A stretch of DNA of 55,545 nucleotides. It comes from Bacillus sp. JCM 19034. GTDB lineage: Bacteria; Bacillota; Bacilli; Bacillales; Bacillaceae_D. The position numbers and the translations under genes are program-made. Of this stretch, positions 1 through 10,025 are shown one piece after another; the stretch's first letter is position 1, and every line of letters begins with the position of its first letter. The notes under the pieces were generated by a model. It ran no database searches. It saw only the letters and a list, made by a program, of their open reading frames with translations, and was not told the origin of the DNA. The DNA is taken from assembly GCF_001310635.1 (NCBI RefSeq), contig NZ_BAXR01000018.1, positions 1 through 55,545 of the forward strand, written 5' to 3'.

Positions 1-310
1 AAGCAGCTTCCAGCAACCAACTCAACAAGGACAAGTCTTTAGCAATCAGCAAAATTTCGGGCAAGGAACACAATCAGTCATGCAACGAGGCTTTGCGGGA
101 ACAGATGCCCAGCAAGTAAGGCAGCAAAATGCCCAGTCGTCTCAGTCTCAATTTGGGGGAACCAGCTTCCAGCAACCAACTCAGGCAGGACAAGTTTTTA
201 GCAACCCGCAGCAAAACGTCAGTCAACCGATGATGCAACCAGGTTTTACAGGGACCAATGCCCAGCAAGTGAGACAACAAAATGCATTTGGCAGTAATAA
301 CATTCAATAA
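1..310 (+). CDS. sspE: Gamma-type small acid-soluble spore protein (C-terminal part)
   Basis: The reading frame is open from the window edge to the stop at 308-310, so the N-terminus lies outside. The visible 102 residues are rich in Gln, Asn, Ser and Gly with almost no hydrophobic core. They carry two copies of a unit of about 50 residues, each with a SFQQPTQ.GQVFSN block and the block T(D/N)AQQVRQQNA. The second block is the hallmark of gamma-type SASP (B. subtilis SspE), a spore-core amino-acid reserve degraded by the Gpr protease at germination. B. subtilis SspE is about 84 residues with much shorter repeats, so this paralogue is longer and more Phe- and Pro-rich. A strong terminator follows at once. 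I am confident of the family and less sure of the exact symbol. Confidence 0.8.
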   Translation, partial: SSFQQPTQQGQVFSNQQNFGQGTQSVMQRGFAGTDAQQVRQQNAQSSQSQFGGTSFQQPTQAGQVFSNPQQNVSQPMMQPGFTGTNAQQVRQQNAFGSNNIQ

Positions 311-321
311 TCGTTAGGATG

Positions 322-356
322 AAAGCCCAGAAGGAAGTGCTTTTTTCTGGGCTTTT
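322..356 (+). terminator. Rho-independent terminator after the SASP gene
   Basis: AAAGCCCAGAA at 322-332 pairs perfectly with TTCTGGGCTTT at 345-355, and the T-tract runs at the end of the stem. It closes the SASP transcript. Confidence 0.85.
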
Positions 357-453
357 TAGTACTCGTTTTTTTATAACACAGTAGTAAACCATTGCATGAA
401 ATTCATGAGTAGGAAGAATTCATGTACATATTTTCAGAACGGAGAGGATTAGT

Positions 454-1878
454 TTGACGTACGGCCTTGAAGAAAAGAAGATTCATGACGTACAGGAAGC
501 GTTTCAATCGGGTGACCTTACTTCTTTGCAATTAACGACAATGTATATTGAAAGGATTGCTAACTATGATAAATCAGGAATTCATCTTAACGCTATTACA
601 GAGTTGAATCCTGATGCATTTGATATAGCTGCTTTTCTTGACAGGGAACGAAAGGAAGGGACTATAAGAGGACCACTGCATGGGATTCCGGTTTTATTAA
701 AAGATAATATTAATACAGCAGATAAAATGCATACGAGTGCGGGTTCAATTGCTTTATCAAGGTCATATGCATTAAAGGATGCTCACATCGTGAAGCTTCT
801 TAGAAAAGCAGGTGCTGTTATTCTTGGAAAGACAAATATGACGGAGTTTGGCCATTTTATGGATCAAAGAATGCCTGGGGGCTATAGCTCTCGTGGCGGA
901 ATCGTGAAAAATCCATATGGTGAAGAGTTCCAAACAAGTGGTTCAAGTTCTGGCTCAGCTGTTGCGGTAGCCGCCAACTTATGTATGGCATCGATCGGAA
1001 CAGAAACGTCAGGTTCAATTTTAAGTCCCGCCTATCACAATAGTCTAGTTGGTATTAAGCCGACGATAGGATTAATTAGTAGGAGTGGGATTGTTCCGAT
1101 TACTCATACGCAAGATACACCAGGGCCTCTAGCTAGAACCGTAGAAGATGCGGCGATTTTGTTGGATTTTTTAGTCGGACAAGATGAAGCTGATTTCGCA
1201 ACCTTGCTGAGATCTAAAAGAGGGTCTTCTTACGTAGCCCACCTTGATCCAAATGGGTTAAAAGGGGCAAGAATCGGCATAAATAGAGGTTATGAAGCTG
1301 ACTTTAATGACGAACAAAAAGATCTCTTTGAACAATCGATTCGTGCTTTGGAGAAAGCTGGGGCGATTGTTGTTGAGGGGACAAATTTACCACATCTTTC
1401 AACAGATAAAAAGGTCCTGTTATATGAATTTAAATCGGCGATTAATAAATATTTAGCTGACTTAGGCCCAGAAAACGAAATGAAGTCTCTCCGGCACATT
1501 ATTGCTTACAATAATAAACATCATGAAAAAGCGTTGAAGTATGGTCAAGAATGGCTTATAAAGGCTGAGTTTGAAACAACAGGCACTATGACTGAACCAG
1601 AATATATTGAAGCACGTTTAAGGGATTGGCGAAAAGCAAGGAACGGTATTGATCAATTATTACGTGATCATGAATTGGATGCACTATTTAGCCCTGGAGT
1701 GACTGACTCACCAGCTTTATCTGGTTATCCTTCCATTATGACCCCAGCAGGTTACACGAGAAAAGGAATGCCATTTGGCGTATGTTTCACAGGGACTGCT
1801 TTTAGTGAGTCTGCCTTAGTTAAGTTGGCTTTCTCCTTCCAAGAAATTACCAAGCAGAGAAAAGCTCCCGAGCTATAA
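454..1878 (+). CDS. Amidase-signature family hydrolase
   Basis: A 474-residue protein of the amidase signature (AS) superfamily, which hydrolyses amide bonds with a Ser-cisSer-Lys triad. The likely catalytic Lys is K83 in GIPVLLKDN. The Gly/Ser-rich loop SGSSSGSA covers 162-169 and supplies the cis-Ser. TETSGSI at 184-189 holds the nucleophile, probably S188. Length is normal for stand-alone amidases; no GatB or GatC gene lies beside it, so it is not obviously GatA. The start is TTG at 454, preceded by GGAGAGG at 441-447. It is probably cytosolic, as no signal peptide is seen. The hairpin at 1910-1949 separates it from the MFS gene, so it is probably monocistronic. Its substrate cannot be read from the sequence. 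Confidence 0.88.
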   Translation: MTYGLEEKKIHDVQEAFQSGDLTSLQLTTMYIERIANYDKSGIHLNAITELNPDAFDIAAFLDRERKEGTIRGPLHGIPVLLKDNINTADKMHTSAGSIALSRSYALKDAHIVKLLRKAGAVILGKTNMTEFGHFMDQRMPGGYSSRGGIVKNPYGEEFQTSGSSSGSAVAVAANLCMASIGTETSGSILSPAYHNSLVGIKPTIGLISRSGIVPITHTQDTPGPLARTVEDAAILLDFLVGQDEADFATLLRSKRGSSYVAHLDPNGLKGARIGINRGYEADFNDEQKDLFEQSIRALEKAGAIVVEGTNLPHLSTDKKVLLYEFKSAINKYLADLGPENEMKSLRHIIAYNNKHHEKALKYGQEWLIKAEFETTGTMTEPEYIEARLRDWRKARNGIDQLLRDHELDALFSPGVTDSPALSGYPSIMTPAGYTRKGMPFGVCFTGTAFSESALVKLAFSFQEITKQRKAPEL

Positions 1879-1909
1879 TGTATCATAACTTTCTCAATCT
1901 AATTTAACT

Positions 1910-1949
1910 GGAAAATAAATACAATTATATCAGTGTATTTATTTTTTCC
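1910..1949 (+). terminator. Terminator after the amidase gene
   Basis: GGAAAATAAATACA at 1910-1923 pairs with TGTATTTATTTTTTCC at 1934-1949. The 3' arm is itself T-rich. The stem is AT-rich, so efficiency is uncertain, and it could act in both directions. Confidence 0.55.
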
Positions 1950-2013
1950 ATTTAACGAAAAATAACAATCATGGTAATGTTAAATAACATCTAAAGAAAG
2001 GGAAGAAAAACGC

Positions 2014-3273
2014 ATGGCATCCAAGGGCAAAGGTTTTGTCATATTAGCAATTGGTTCGATTCCCTTAATTATGACATTGGGAAATTCAATGTTAATACCC
2101 ATCCTTCCACAAATGGAATCGGAACTAGGAGTTTCAGCGTTTCAAGCCAGTTTAACGATTACCATCTTTTCCATTACTGCTGCAATTTCAATCCCAATTC
2201 TCGGATATATGTCAGACCGTTTTACGAGGAAATCGATTATTATTCCTGCTCTCACCCTTTATGGGATTGGTGGATTATTAGCAGGTGTTGCAGCTGCATG
2301 GTTTGGAAATGCTTATCCATGGATTATGGTTGGTAGGGGGCTTCAAGGAATAGGAGCAGCAGGAACAGCACCTATTGCGATGGCTTTGACAGGGGACTTA
2401 TTTAAAGGCGGAGAACAAAGTAAAGTTCTTGGGATCGTTGAGGCATCAAATGGATTTGGGAAAGTTTTATCTCCGATTGTTGGCTCTCTTTTAGCTTTAT
2501 TAGTGTGGTATGGTCCTTTTTGGGGGTTTCCAGTTTTTGTTCTCATCTCTCTACTATTGACAGCATTTTTTGTGAAGGAAAAAAAGAAAAAGCATGAAGC
2601 ACCTCCCGTTGGACAGTATGCAAAAGGTTTGTTGTCCGTCTTTAAACATGAGGGACGTTGGTTAGTTACAGCTTATTTAGCTGGGGCAACATGCCTGTTT
2701 ACCCTTTTTGGAATTTTGTTTTATTTGTCAGATACATTAGAAACGCAATATAACATTGATGGTGTTCTAAAAGGTACGATACTTGCCATCCCTCTATTGT
2801 TTATGATGATTACATCATTAACTACAGGTAGTAAAATTGGCAAGGATTTAAGTCGAATGAAAAAATTGATTATTTTAGGGTTTCTCTTCATGACTATATC
2901 CTTTGCTACATTATCCTTTTTCACAAAATTATTTCCTTTTATCGCAATTTTAGTTATTAGCAGCATTGGTACTGGACTTGTTCTTCCTTGTTTAAATAGT
3001 TTAATTACTGGATCTGTTGGTTCGGCTCGAAGAGGGTTTGTCACATCATTATATGGATCTGTACGATTTTTGGGTGTGGCGGCTGGACCTCCTGTTTTCG
3101 AGACGTTAATGAATTGGAACAGAACAGGTATGTTTCTAACAACAGCAGGGTTAACATTGGTCGTAGGCTTATTATGCTTGTTATTAATACATGTCAAAAA
3201 ACCGAAAGATTCAAATACGGAAGATCATGATTCAGAAACACTATTCAAAAAACTTCAACTAGCAACAGAATAA
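2014..3273 (+). CDS. MFS transporter, drug/metabolite efflux type
   Basis: A 419-residue polytopic membrane protein with about 12 hydrophobic segments and a charged central loop around residues 188-205 ([11 protein letters not shown]) dividing two six-helix halves. The loop after helix 2 carries [11 protein letters not shown], the MFS motif A, and [14 protein letters not shown] in helix 4 resembles motif C-region Gly-rich sequences of drug:H+ antiporters. ATG at 2014 follows AAAGGGAAG. A small acidic protein gene begins 20 bases after the stop, so the two are probably co-transcribed. It resembles Bacillus multidrug exporters, but the substrate is unknown. Confidence 0.85.
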   Translation: MASKGKGFVILAIGSIPLIMTLGNSMLIPILPQMESELGVSAFQASLTITIFSITAAISIPILGYMSDRFTRKSIIIPALTLYGIGGLLAGVAAAWFGNAYPWIMVGRGLQGIGAAGTAPIAMALTGDLFKGGEQSKVLGIVEASNGFGKVLSPIVGSLLALLVWYGPFWGFPVFVLISLLLTAFFVKEKKKKHEAPPVGQYAKGLLSVFKHEGRWLVTAYLAGATCLFTLFGILFYLSDTLETQYNIDGVLKGTILAIPLLFMMITSLTTGSKIGKDLSRMKKLIILGFLFMTISFATLSFFTKLFPFIAILVISSIGTGLVLPCLNSLITGSVGSARRGFVTSLYGSVRFLGVAAGPPVFETLMNWNRTGMFLTTAGLTLVVGLLCLLLIHVKKPKDSNTEDHDSETLFKKLQLATE

Positions 3274-3293
3274 TATGAATGGAGGTAGTGGTT

Positions 3294-3584
3294 ATGCAAA
3301 TTTATTTTTCGCCAGAATTTATTAAAGACGATGCTCAAGTTTTAAATATTGTGACAGATCATAACAAACCTATCGGCTATATCGCTTTTTTAATGGAAGA
3401 GGATAAAAAGAAGGTATACGTTTATGGTCAGCTTGAAGAGGAAGGAGCAGCGGAAGACTTTAAGGATTTGGTCAAACCTTACTTACGTGGATTAACTAAG
3501 CTAAAGCCTGATTTAGAGGTATATTCCTATTTAACTGTTGGTGGCGACAAGGTTGACCTTAAAGGAGAAGGAAAAGAAGAATAA
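3294..3584 (+). CDS. Small acidic conserved hypothetical protein
   Basis: A 96-residue soluble protein beginning MQIYFSPEF. I take ATG 3294 rather than the in-frame ATG 3279 because GGAGGT at 3281-3286 sits at the right distance only from 3294. It is rich in Glu, Asp and Lys, has a predicted mixed alpha/beta pattern and ends in a charged KGEGKEE tail. No signal peptide, membrane helix or metal motif is visible. It lies 20 bases after the MFS stop and is likely in the same operon. I do not recognise a family with assigned function. Confidence 0.7.
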   Translation: MQIYFSPEFIKDDAQVLNIVTDHNKPIGYIAFLMEEDKKKVYVYGQLEEEGAAEDFKDLVKPYLRGLTKLKPDLEVYSYLTVGGDKVDLKGEGKEE

Positions 3585-3600
3585 AGGGGAAACTCCCTTA

Positions 3601-3774
3601 TTAAGAGGTTATTTTCATTTTTTCTTTTCTTTTTATGTTGTTCAAACAATGTGAGCAATAGCCCATTTCTCCATCAAACTCAAACCATATATTGCAGGAT
3701 AGACAACGCTTATGAAGCACATTGTTAATAAGAAGATCATATCCGTATGGTGTGATTTTCTTGACAATTTTCAT
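3601..3774 (-). CDS. 57-residue zinc-ribbon-like protein
   Basis: On the minus strand, ATG at 3774 preceded by a strong AGGAGG site opens a 57-residue frame that begins MKIVKKITPYG and stops at 3601-3603. It contains CLSC and, 16 residues on, CSHC, two CxxC pairs in the spacing of a treble-clef or zinc-ribbon knuckle, then a Lys-rich tail (NIKRKEK). The ribosome site, the paired cysteines and the convergent placement between genes argue that it is real. Function is unknown; such mini zinc ribbons can bind nucleic acid or partner proteins. Confidence 0.65.
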   Translation of the reverse strand: MKIVKKITPYGYDLLINNVLHKRCLSCNIWFEFDGEMGYCSHCLNNIKRKEKMKITS

Positions 3775-3879
3775 AATGGCCTCCTAGGTAGATGGTATAT
3801 AGGCATTTATATGATAAGACGTTCATTTTGGTGAATAAATTCCAACATTTCACGGTAAAAAGAGAAAGGGACGAATATT

Positions 3880-5091
3880 ATGGGTTTATTTGGGGTTAAT
3901 TGGGATGACGTAAGAGATCAGTTTGAACTACGAAAAGATTACATTCACATCGCGACATCGATGTTTATCTCCTCACATCCTAGACTCGTTCGAGAAAAGA
4001 TTGAGAAACACCGAAAAGAACTAGATCAGGATCCAACGAAATATCTCGAAGTGAACGAAATTGACTATGGAAATGACGTTAGAAAACGAATCGCAAACTA
4101 TTTTGGCGTAAAGGATCCAAACGATATTGCATTAACTAGTAGTGCGACGATGGGTCATGGAATTATATACAATGGACTTAAATTGAACAAGGGTCAGGAA
4201 ATTCTCTGTTCTGAACATAATCATTATTCCCATCAAGAGTCTATTCTTAGAGCAACTGATCGAACGGGTGCTACGTATCGAGAGATACCGATATACAAAC
4301 GTATAAATACCGTTACGGAAGATGAAATCATTACGAGTCTTTTGAAAGAAATTACTGAAAAAACAAAAGTTTTAGCGATTACGTGGGTACACTCTGATAC
4401 TGGCTTAAAGTCACCAGTGGCAAAGATCGCAAAAGAGATCTCTGTGATTAATAAATCCCGTGAGGAAGAGAATAAAATCTTACTTATTGTTGATGGAGTT
4501 CATGGATTCGGGATTGAGACAGAAACGTTTGAAGAGCTTGGCTGTGATTTTTTCATAACGAGCACACATAAATGGGTGTTTGGGCCAAGAGGCACTGGTT
4601 TTGTTGCTGGAACAAAAGAGGCTTGGAAGCATGTTAGTCCAGTTATACCAAGTTACCGGATAATGAATCAAGTTTCTAAACAGTTTGAGCATCCCGCTGA
4701 AATGGATGGTGTCCAAATGACACCAGGGGGATTCCATGCACATGAACATCGCTGGGCTTTGCCAGTTGCTTTTGATTTTGTCGATTCAATTGGTAAGAAA
4801 CATATTTATAACCGAGTTCATGACCTAAATAAACAATGCAAAGAGGGACTAGCTGATATTCCGAATGTGTCTTTACATACACCTATGGATACTCATTTAT
4901 CAGCAGGAATTACGTCATTTGAAATAAACGGCTTAAAGTCAAAGGATGTCGTCAACAAGCTACTAAAGAAAAAGATTATTGCGACAGTCGCTCCTTATTA
5001 TAGTGAGTATACAAGGTTAACGCCAGGAATCATTAATACACCTGAAGAGGTTGATATCGTATTAGATGTAATCCGTTCAATAGCGAAATAG
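3880..5091 (+). CDS. PLP-dependent class V aminotransferase family protein
   Basis: A 403-residue fold-type I PLP enzyme of the class V (NifS / isopenicillin-N-epimerase-like) group. The cofactor-binding signs are VDGVHGFG (the Asp that contacts the pyridine nitrogen and a following His) and STHKW, whose Lys should form the Schiff base. TSSATMGHG matches the phosphate-cup loop. The segment MTPGGFHAHEHRW is typical of the epimerase-like branch rather than of SufS, and no SufU or IscU partner is nearby. ATG 3880 is preceded by AGAAAGGGACG. Possible reactions are desulfuration, epimerisation or lyase activity; the sequence does not decide. A terminator follows. Confidence 0.82.
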   Translation: MGLFGVNWDDVRDQFELRKDYIHIATSMFISSHPRLVREKIEKHRKELDQDPTKYLEVNEIDYGNDVRKRIANYFGVKDPNDIALTSSATMGHGIIYNGLKLNKGQEILCSEHNHYSHQESILRATDRTGATYREIPIYKRINTVTEDEIITSLLKEITEKTKVLAITWVHSDTGLKSPVAKIAKEISVINKSREEENKILLIVDGVHGFGIETETFEELGCDFFITSTHKWVFGPRGTGFVAGTKEAWKHVSPVIPSYRIMNQVSKQFEHPAEMDGVQMTPGGFHAHEHRWALPVAFDFVDSIGKKHIYNRVHDLNKQCKEGLADIPNVSLHTPMDTHLSAGITSFEINGLKSKDVVNKLLKKKIIATVAPYYSEYTRLTPGIINTPEEVDIVLDVIRSIAK

Positions 5092-5102
5092 TTTGGAATG
5101 TA

Positions 5103-5129
5103 AACAGGGGATAGCGTCCTCTGTTTTTT
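5103..5129 (+). terminator. Terminator after the class V aminotransferase
   Basis: AACAGGGGA at 5103-5111 pairs with TCCTCTGTT at 5117-5125 with one G:T wobble, and a T-run follows. Confidence 0.75.
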
Positions 5130-5265
5130 ATTAATAAAAACTAATAACTATGGAATTTAAAGAGGTCTTATTAAAGAAATGATCTTTCAATTAAATGGAA
5201 AATATTCATAATTTCCAGATTCGAGGGGAAATTACTTTATAAGATAGAGTCTAAGTTCATAGTAA

Positions 5266-6536
<1,271 letters not shown>

Positions 6537-6563
6537 CAGGGATTAGCTCTTACAATATCTATT

Positions 6564-6598
6564 AGCACTATAACCAATAGGTTTTATAGTGCTTTTTC
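6564..6598 (+). terminator. Terminator after cypC
   Basis: AGCACTATAA at 6564-6573 pairs perfectly with TTATAGTGCT at 6584-6593, followed by TTTT. Confidence 0.85.
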
Positions 6599-6737
6599 TA
6601 TTTGTACAGAGTTGTTCGTTAATGGTTTGAAGAAAAAGCCCAAATTTTTGGAAATAGTAACGGAAATAGGCTAGGCGAATATACTTTTTGTAGGGTATTC
6701 AGTTGTCTAGATTCGAAAAGAAAAAAGGTGGTTGCTT

Positions 6738-7433
6738 ATGGGAATACAAATCCTCCGTGGGAGAAATGAGGCTAATAAAAGAGCGAATATTACGATTGTG
6801 ATCGATGTGATTCGAGCATTTACCGTTGCTCATTATGCATTTATGAAAGGAGCTCGCCGGATTTATCTAGTTGAAACAGTTGAGGAAGCATTTCAATTGA
6901 AGAAAAACAATCCTAGCCTATTGCTAGCTGGAGAGGTGGATGGCTATCCAATCGAAGGCTTTGAATTTGATAATTCCCCATTTCGTATGAAGGATCATAA
7001 CGTATCGGGAGAAACGATCGTTCAAAGAACAACGAATGGTGTGCGAGCAACGTTAAACTGTTTAAATTCCGATCATCTATTTGTGACAGGATTTTCGAAT
7101 GCTAGAAGTACGGCTGAATTTATCCAAACGAATTATATGGTGGAAGATTTAGACATAAACATCGTTGCTTCCCATCCTAGTGGTGATGATGATTATGCTT
7201 GTGCTGAATATATACAACATATTATAGATGAAAACACGGAAAAAGTGACTGAGGATGAAGTGAAAAGAAGAATTATCGAGTCAGATGCAGCTCGGAAATT
7301 TTTCAATGAAAATAATATAGCTTTTATAAAAGAAGACATTCTCCATTGTGCAAAAGAATTAACGACCGATTTTGTCATGAAAGTGAATTCGGCTAGTACT
7401 ATACCGATGATTGAGAGGGTTCAAGTATGTTAG
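6738..7433 (+). CDS. comB: 2-phosphosulfolactate phosphatase
   Basis: A 231-residue ComB-family protein (not the competence ComB), which dephosphorylates (2R)-2-phospho-3-sulfolactate to sulfolactate. Family landmarks are TIVIDVIRAFTV near the N-terminus, GEVDGYPIEGFEFDNSPF, and QRTTNGVRA, whose polar residues form the Mg2+/phosphate site. I choose ATG 6738, spaced 6 bases from GGTGG, over TTG 6732. The stop overlaps the comA start by a few bases (7427-7433), so the two are translationally coupled, as in the B. subtilis yitC-yitD pair. Sulfolactate is a spore-core solute in B. subtilis. Confidence 0.9.
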   Translation: MGIQILRGRNEANKRANITIVIDVIRAFTVAHYAFMKGARRIYLVETVEEAFQLKKNNPSLLLAGEVDGYPIEGFEFDNSPFRMKDHNVSGETIVQRTTNGVRATLNCLNSDHLFVTGFSNARSTAEFIQTNYMVEDLDINIVASHPSGDDDYACAEYIQHIIDENTEKVTEDEVKRRIIESDAARKFFNENNIAFIKEDILHCAKELTTDFVMKVNSASTIPMIERVQVC

Positions 7434-8185
7434 AAACAGGATTAATATTGCCATTGAGAGAGGAGAAACCTAGAATTAACGGTTTAACCATTTTAATTGA
7501 TAATGGGACACCTTTAAACCTCTTTAAAGATACGATCCAAAGTTCTCAAAAGTATATTGATTTCGTGAAATTTGGCTGGGGGACATCACTTGTAACCAAA
7601 TATTTGCAGCAAAAAGTAAACTGGTTAAGAGAGCAGGAGATAGAATTCTTTTTTGGTGGGACATTGTTTGAAAAATTCCTTAGTCAAGACAAAGTCGATG
7701 AATACTATGAACTTTGCAAAGAAATGGGATGCCGTTATGTAGAAATTTCGAACGGAACGATTGCTATACCAAACCATGAAAAGGCCATTTTCATTAGAGG
7801 CTTTTCTGACGATTTTACGGTTTTAAGTGAAGTCGGACACAAGGATATAGCAAAAGCGAATCAAAAGAATTGTTCTGAATGGCTAGAGAATATTCAAGAA
7901 GATATTGAAGCAGGAGCTTACAAAGTCATTACAGAAGCTAGGGAAAGCGGTACGAGTGGAATATGTGACGTCAATGGGGAGATAAGGGAAGATATATTCG
8001 AGTTAATCAAATCATCGGCAATCTCTTTTGAGAAATTGATTTTTGAAGCACCAAATAAAAAGATGCAAACTTTTTTTATTGAACATGTTGGTCCGAATGT
8101 TAACTTAGCAAACATTGCTCTATCTGATGTCATTTCCTTAGAAACACTTCGTTTAGGATTACGCTCTGATACTTTTAATTTGTAA
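7427..8185 (+). CDS. comA: Phosphosulfolactate synthase
   Basis: A 252-residue TIM-barrel enzyme of the ComA family (B. subtilis YitD), which adds sulfite to phosphoenolpyruvate to give phosphosulfolactate. Recognisable blocks are ILIDNGTPL, IDFVKFGWGTS, EFFFGGTLFE, CRYVEISNGTI, VLSEVGHK and KVITEARESGTSGI, in family order and at the expected total length. ATG 7427 overlaps the 3' end of comB. Together the two genes make sulfolactate; the downstream VOC and YitE-like genes may extend the operon. Confidence 0.92.
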   Translation: MLETGLILPLREEKPRINGLTILIDNGTPLNLFKDTIQSSQKYIDFVKFGWGTSLVTKYLQQKVNWLREQEIEFFFGGTLFEKFLSQDKVDEYYELCKEMGCRYVEISNGTIAIPNHEKAIFIRGFSDDFTVLSEVGHKDIAKANQKNCSEWLENIQEDIEAGAYKVITEARESGTSGICDVNGEIREDIFELIKSSAISFEKLIFEAPNKKMQTFFIEHVGPNVNLANIALSDVISLETLRLGLRSDTFNL

Positions 8186-8219
8186 CTATGTTGGACACAT
8201 TAATAAGGAGAGGAATTTT

Positions 8220-8617
8220 GTGCGAAAAACGAATAAAGTATTTCATTTAGCGATTCCATGCAAGGATTTAGATGAAACGGTTGAATTTTATGAAAAACTA
8301 GGTTGTCAATTAGCAAGAAGATACGATGATCGTGTGACATTTGACTTCTTTGGTGATCAGGTCGTTTGCCATTTAAGTCCCGAAAATATTGATGAAGAAC
8401 CGAACATGTACCGCGTCACTATGGGATCACCTTTTTAGATAGAGAAGAATATGACAAAGCATTAGAGTATGCAATGAATGAAGGATTACCATTTTTCCTA
8501 GAACCGATGGTAAGGTTTAAAGGAAGACAGGAAGAACATGTAACATTCTTTTTAATTGACCCAGCGAACAATTTACTCGAATTTAAATATTATCATGATC
8601 ATTCTATGGTTTATTAA
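8220..8617 (+). CDS. VOC (glyoxalase/bleomycin-resistance fold) protein, one frameshift
   Basis: GTG at 8220 follows AAGGAGAGG at 8204-8212. The first piece shows the beta-alpha-beta pattern of VOC proteins: KVFHLAIPCKDLDETVEFYEKLG with the first metal-ligand His, then DFFGDQVVCHL. The frame breaks at CC 8411-8412; restoring one C gives MYPRHYGITFLDREEYDK and a C-terminal half ending IDPANNLLEFKYY, with the second module's Glu ligand. The joined protein is about 132 residues, normal for a two-module VOC monomer. Its position after comA suggests shared expression, but no reaction can be assigned. Confidence 0.8.
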
Positions 8618-8622
8618 GACTT

Positions 8623-8659
8623 AGTCACTTGTTTAAATTTCTAGGCAAGTGACTGCTTT
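8623..8659 (+). terminator. Terminator after the VOC gene
   Basis: AGTCACTTG at 8623-8631 pairs perfectly with CAAGTGACT at 8646-8654, followed by GCTTTTTC. It ends the comB-comA-VOC transcript. Confidence 0.85.
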
Positions 8660-8737
8660 TTCTGTTCTTTTTCCTACTGGAAATTAATAGGTTACATTAG
8701 TAGGGTTCTACTAGTTTAAATTTTAAGGAGCTTTTTT

Positions 8738-9359
8738 ATGGGATTACCGTCTTTGTCGAAAAAAAAGTGGACAAGTTATATTCGGAGGCGTTTGCCAAGG
8801 CTTTGGGATGGGTTTGTTTCTATTTCCAAATTCCATTCCTTCTGGTGGTGCTGGGGGCTTAGCAGTATTATTAAATTATTGGTTTCCAATCAATATAGGC
8901 TTAGCACTTTGGATTGTTAATTTTTCCTTCCTACTGTTAGGAGTGAAATATCTTGGTAAGCGGTTTACTTTATGGACATTACTCAGCATTACGGTAACCT
9001 CTGTATCCATTGATATGTTTGAGACATATCTTCATGTACCTGAACGCCATCTGTTCATTGATCTAATAGTCGGTTCTCTTTTTCTTGGAACGGGTATTGG
9101 AATCTTAATGCGTAATAATGTTTCAAATGGAGGAGTAGGCGTTGTTGCGGTCATGATATCACATAAGCGAGGGATACTCCCTGGAAAGCCTCTTTTTTAT
9201 ATGAATGTTGCTATTTTTATATTAACTGCATTAGTGATAAGTGTAGAAATTTTACTATTAGCATTTATAAGCCAATGGATTTCAACTAAAGTGGTCGATA
9301 TTATTTACAGTGTCGAGTTTCAGCGTCCTTATTATTATGCGTTTAGGAGAAAGCGGTAG
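8738..9359 (+). CDS. YitT/YczE-family integral membrane protein (YitE-like), one frameshift
   Basis: ATG 8738 follows AAGGAG. The beginning MGLPSLSKK leads into a run of eight A (8759-8766). Removing one A joins it to the main frame (SGQVIFGGVCQGFGMGL), giving about 207 residues with five or six hydrophobic helices. FPNSIPSGGAGGLA and NNVSNGGVGVVA are the paired Gly-rich signatures of the YitT/YczE/YitE membrane family. In B. subtilis yitE follows yitC-yitD, and here this gene follows comB-comA with one VOC gene between. A sulfolactate-related transport role is therefore plausible but not shown. A terminator at 8623 makes independent expression possible. Confidence 0.75.
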
Positions 9360-9408
9360 CCAAGAATTGGTAATACAGTTTATAATTGTGTCAAGGAGGG
9401 GAGATGGA

Positions 9409-9969
9409 ATGAAAGTAGCGTTTGTTATTTTTGAAGGGTTTACTGCCCTAGATTTCATTGGAGTGTATGATGCCGTAACAAGGTTGAAAACAATGGATTT
9501 TATGCCGGAATTGGAGTGGGACATTTGTTCATTTACAGAACAAGTTAACGATTCACTGGGCCTTCGTTTCACGCCAACAAAGGTAAAAGAGTCACTTAAT
9601 ACTTATGATTTGGTTATCGTTCCAGGAGGATTTAGTACACGAACGTTAGTCAATGATCTTGAATTTATTAAATGGCTGCAAACGTCAAAAGCTTGTGAAT
9701 TAAAGACTTCTGTATGTACAGGTTCTTTGTTGCTCGCTTCAGCAGGCTTGTTAGAGGGGAAGTCAGCTACATCTCACCCAAGTGCTTATGAATACTTAAG
9801 AAAATTTTGTTCAGTTGTAGATAAAAGAATTGTCGATGAAGGAGATATAATTACAGCAAGAGGAGTTAGTTCAGCAATAGATTTGGGACTGTATCTTTGT
9901 GAAATACTAGCAGGGCACAAAGCAAAGGAAACAATCCGCGTTCAAATGGATTATCAAACACCATCTTAA
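9409..9969 (+). CDS. DJ-1/PfpI family protein
   Basis: A 186-residue class I glutamine amidotransferase-like protein of the DJ-1/PfpI superfamily. The nucleophile elbow is SVCTGSLLLASAGLLEG, with the Cys in CTG, followed by TSHPSAYE, matching isonitrile-hydratase and ThiJ-like members. VIVPGGF marks the strand and loop before the oxyanion site. ATG 9409 lies 6 to 8 bases after AAGGAGGGG; the frame is open further upstream but without another ribosome site. The gene stands alone between the YitE-like gene and the SRAP gene. Substrate unknown. Confidence 0.85.
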   Translation: MKVAFVIFEGFTALDFIGVYDAVTRLKTMDFMPELEWDICSFTEQVNDSLGLRFTPTKVKESLNTYDLVIVPGGFSTRTLVNDLEFIKWLQTSKACELKTSVCTGSLLLASAGLLEGKSATSHPSAYEYLRKFCSVVDKRIVDEGDIITARGVSSAIDLGLYLCEILAGHKAKETIRVQMDYQTPS

Positions 9970-10025
9970 GGAACAAATGTATCCAATTATCTTAACTTGA
10001 TTATACTTAAACCTGAGGTGATATG

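Noticed and set aside
74..307. Minus-strand frame opposite the SASP gene
   Set aside because: It arises from the repetitive coding of the SASP repeats; no independent support.
2721..3197. 158-codon minus-strand frame across the MFS gene
   Set aside because: It mirrors the MFS coding frame, lacks a ribosome site and has a composition unlike a real protein.
6640..6737. SigG-type sporulation promoter before comB
   Set aside because: AT-rich GAATA-like words are present, but spacing and the -10 sequence do not fit the consensus well enough.
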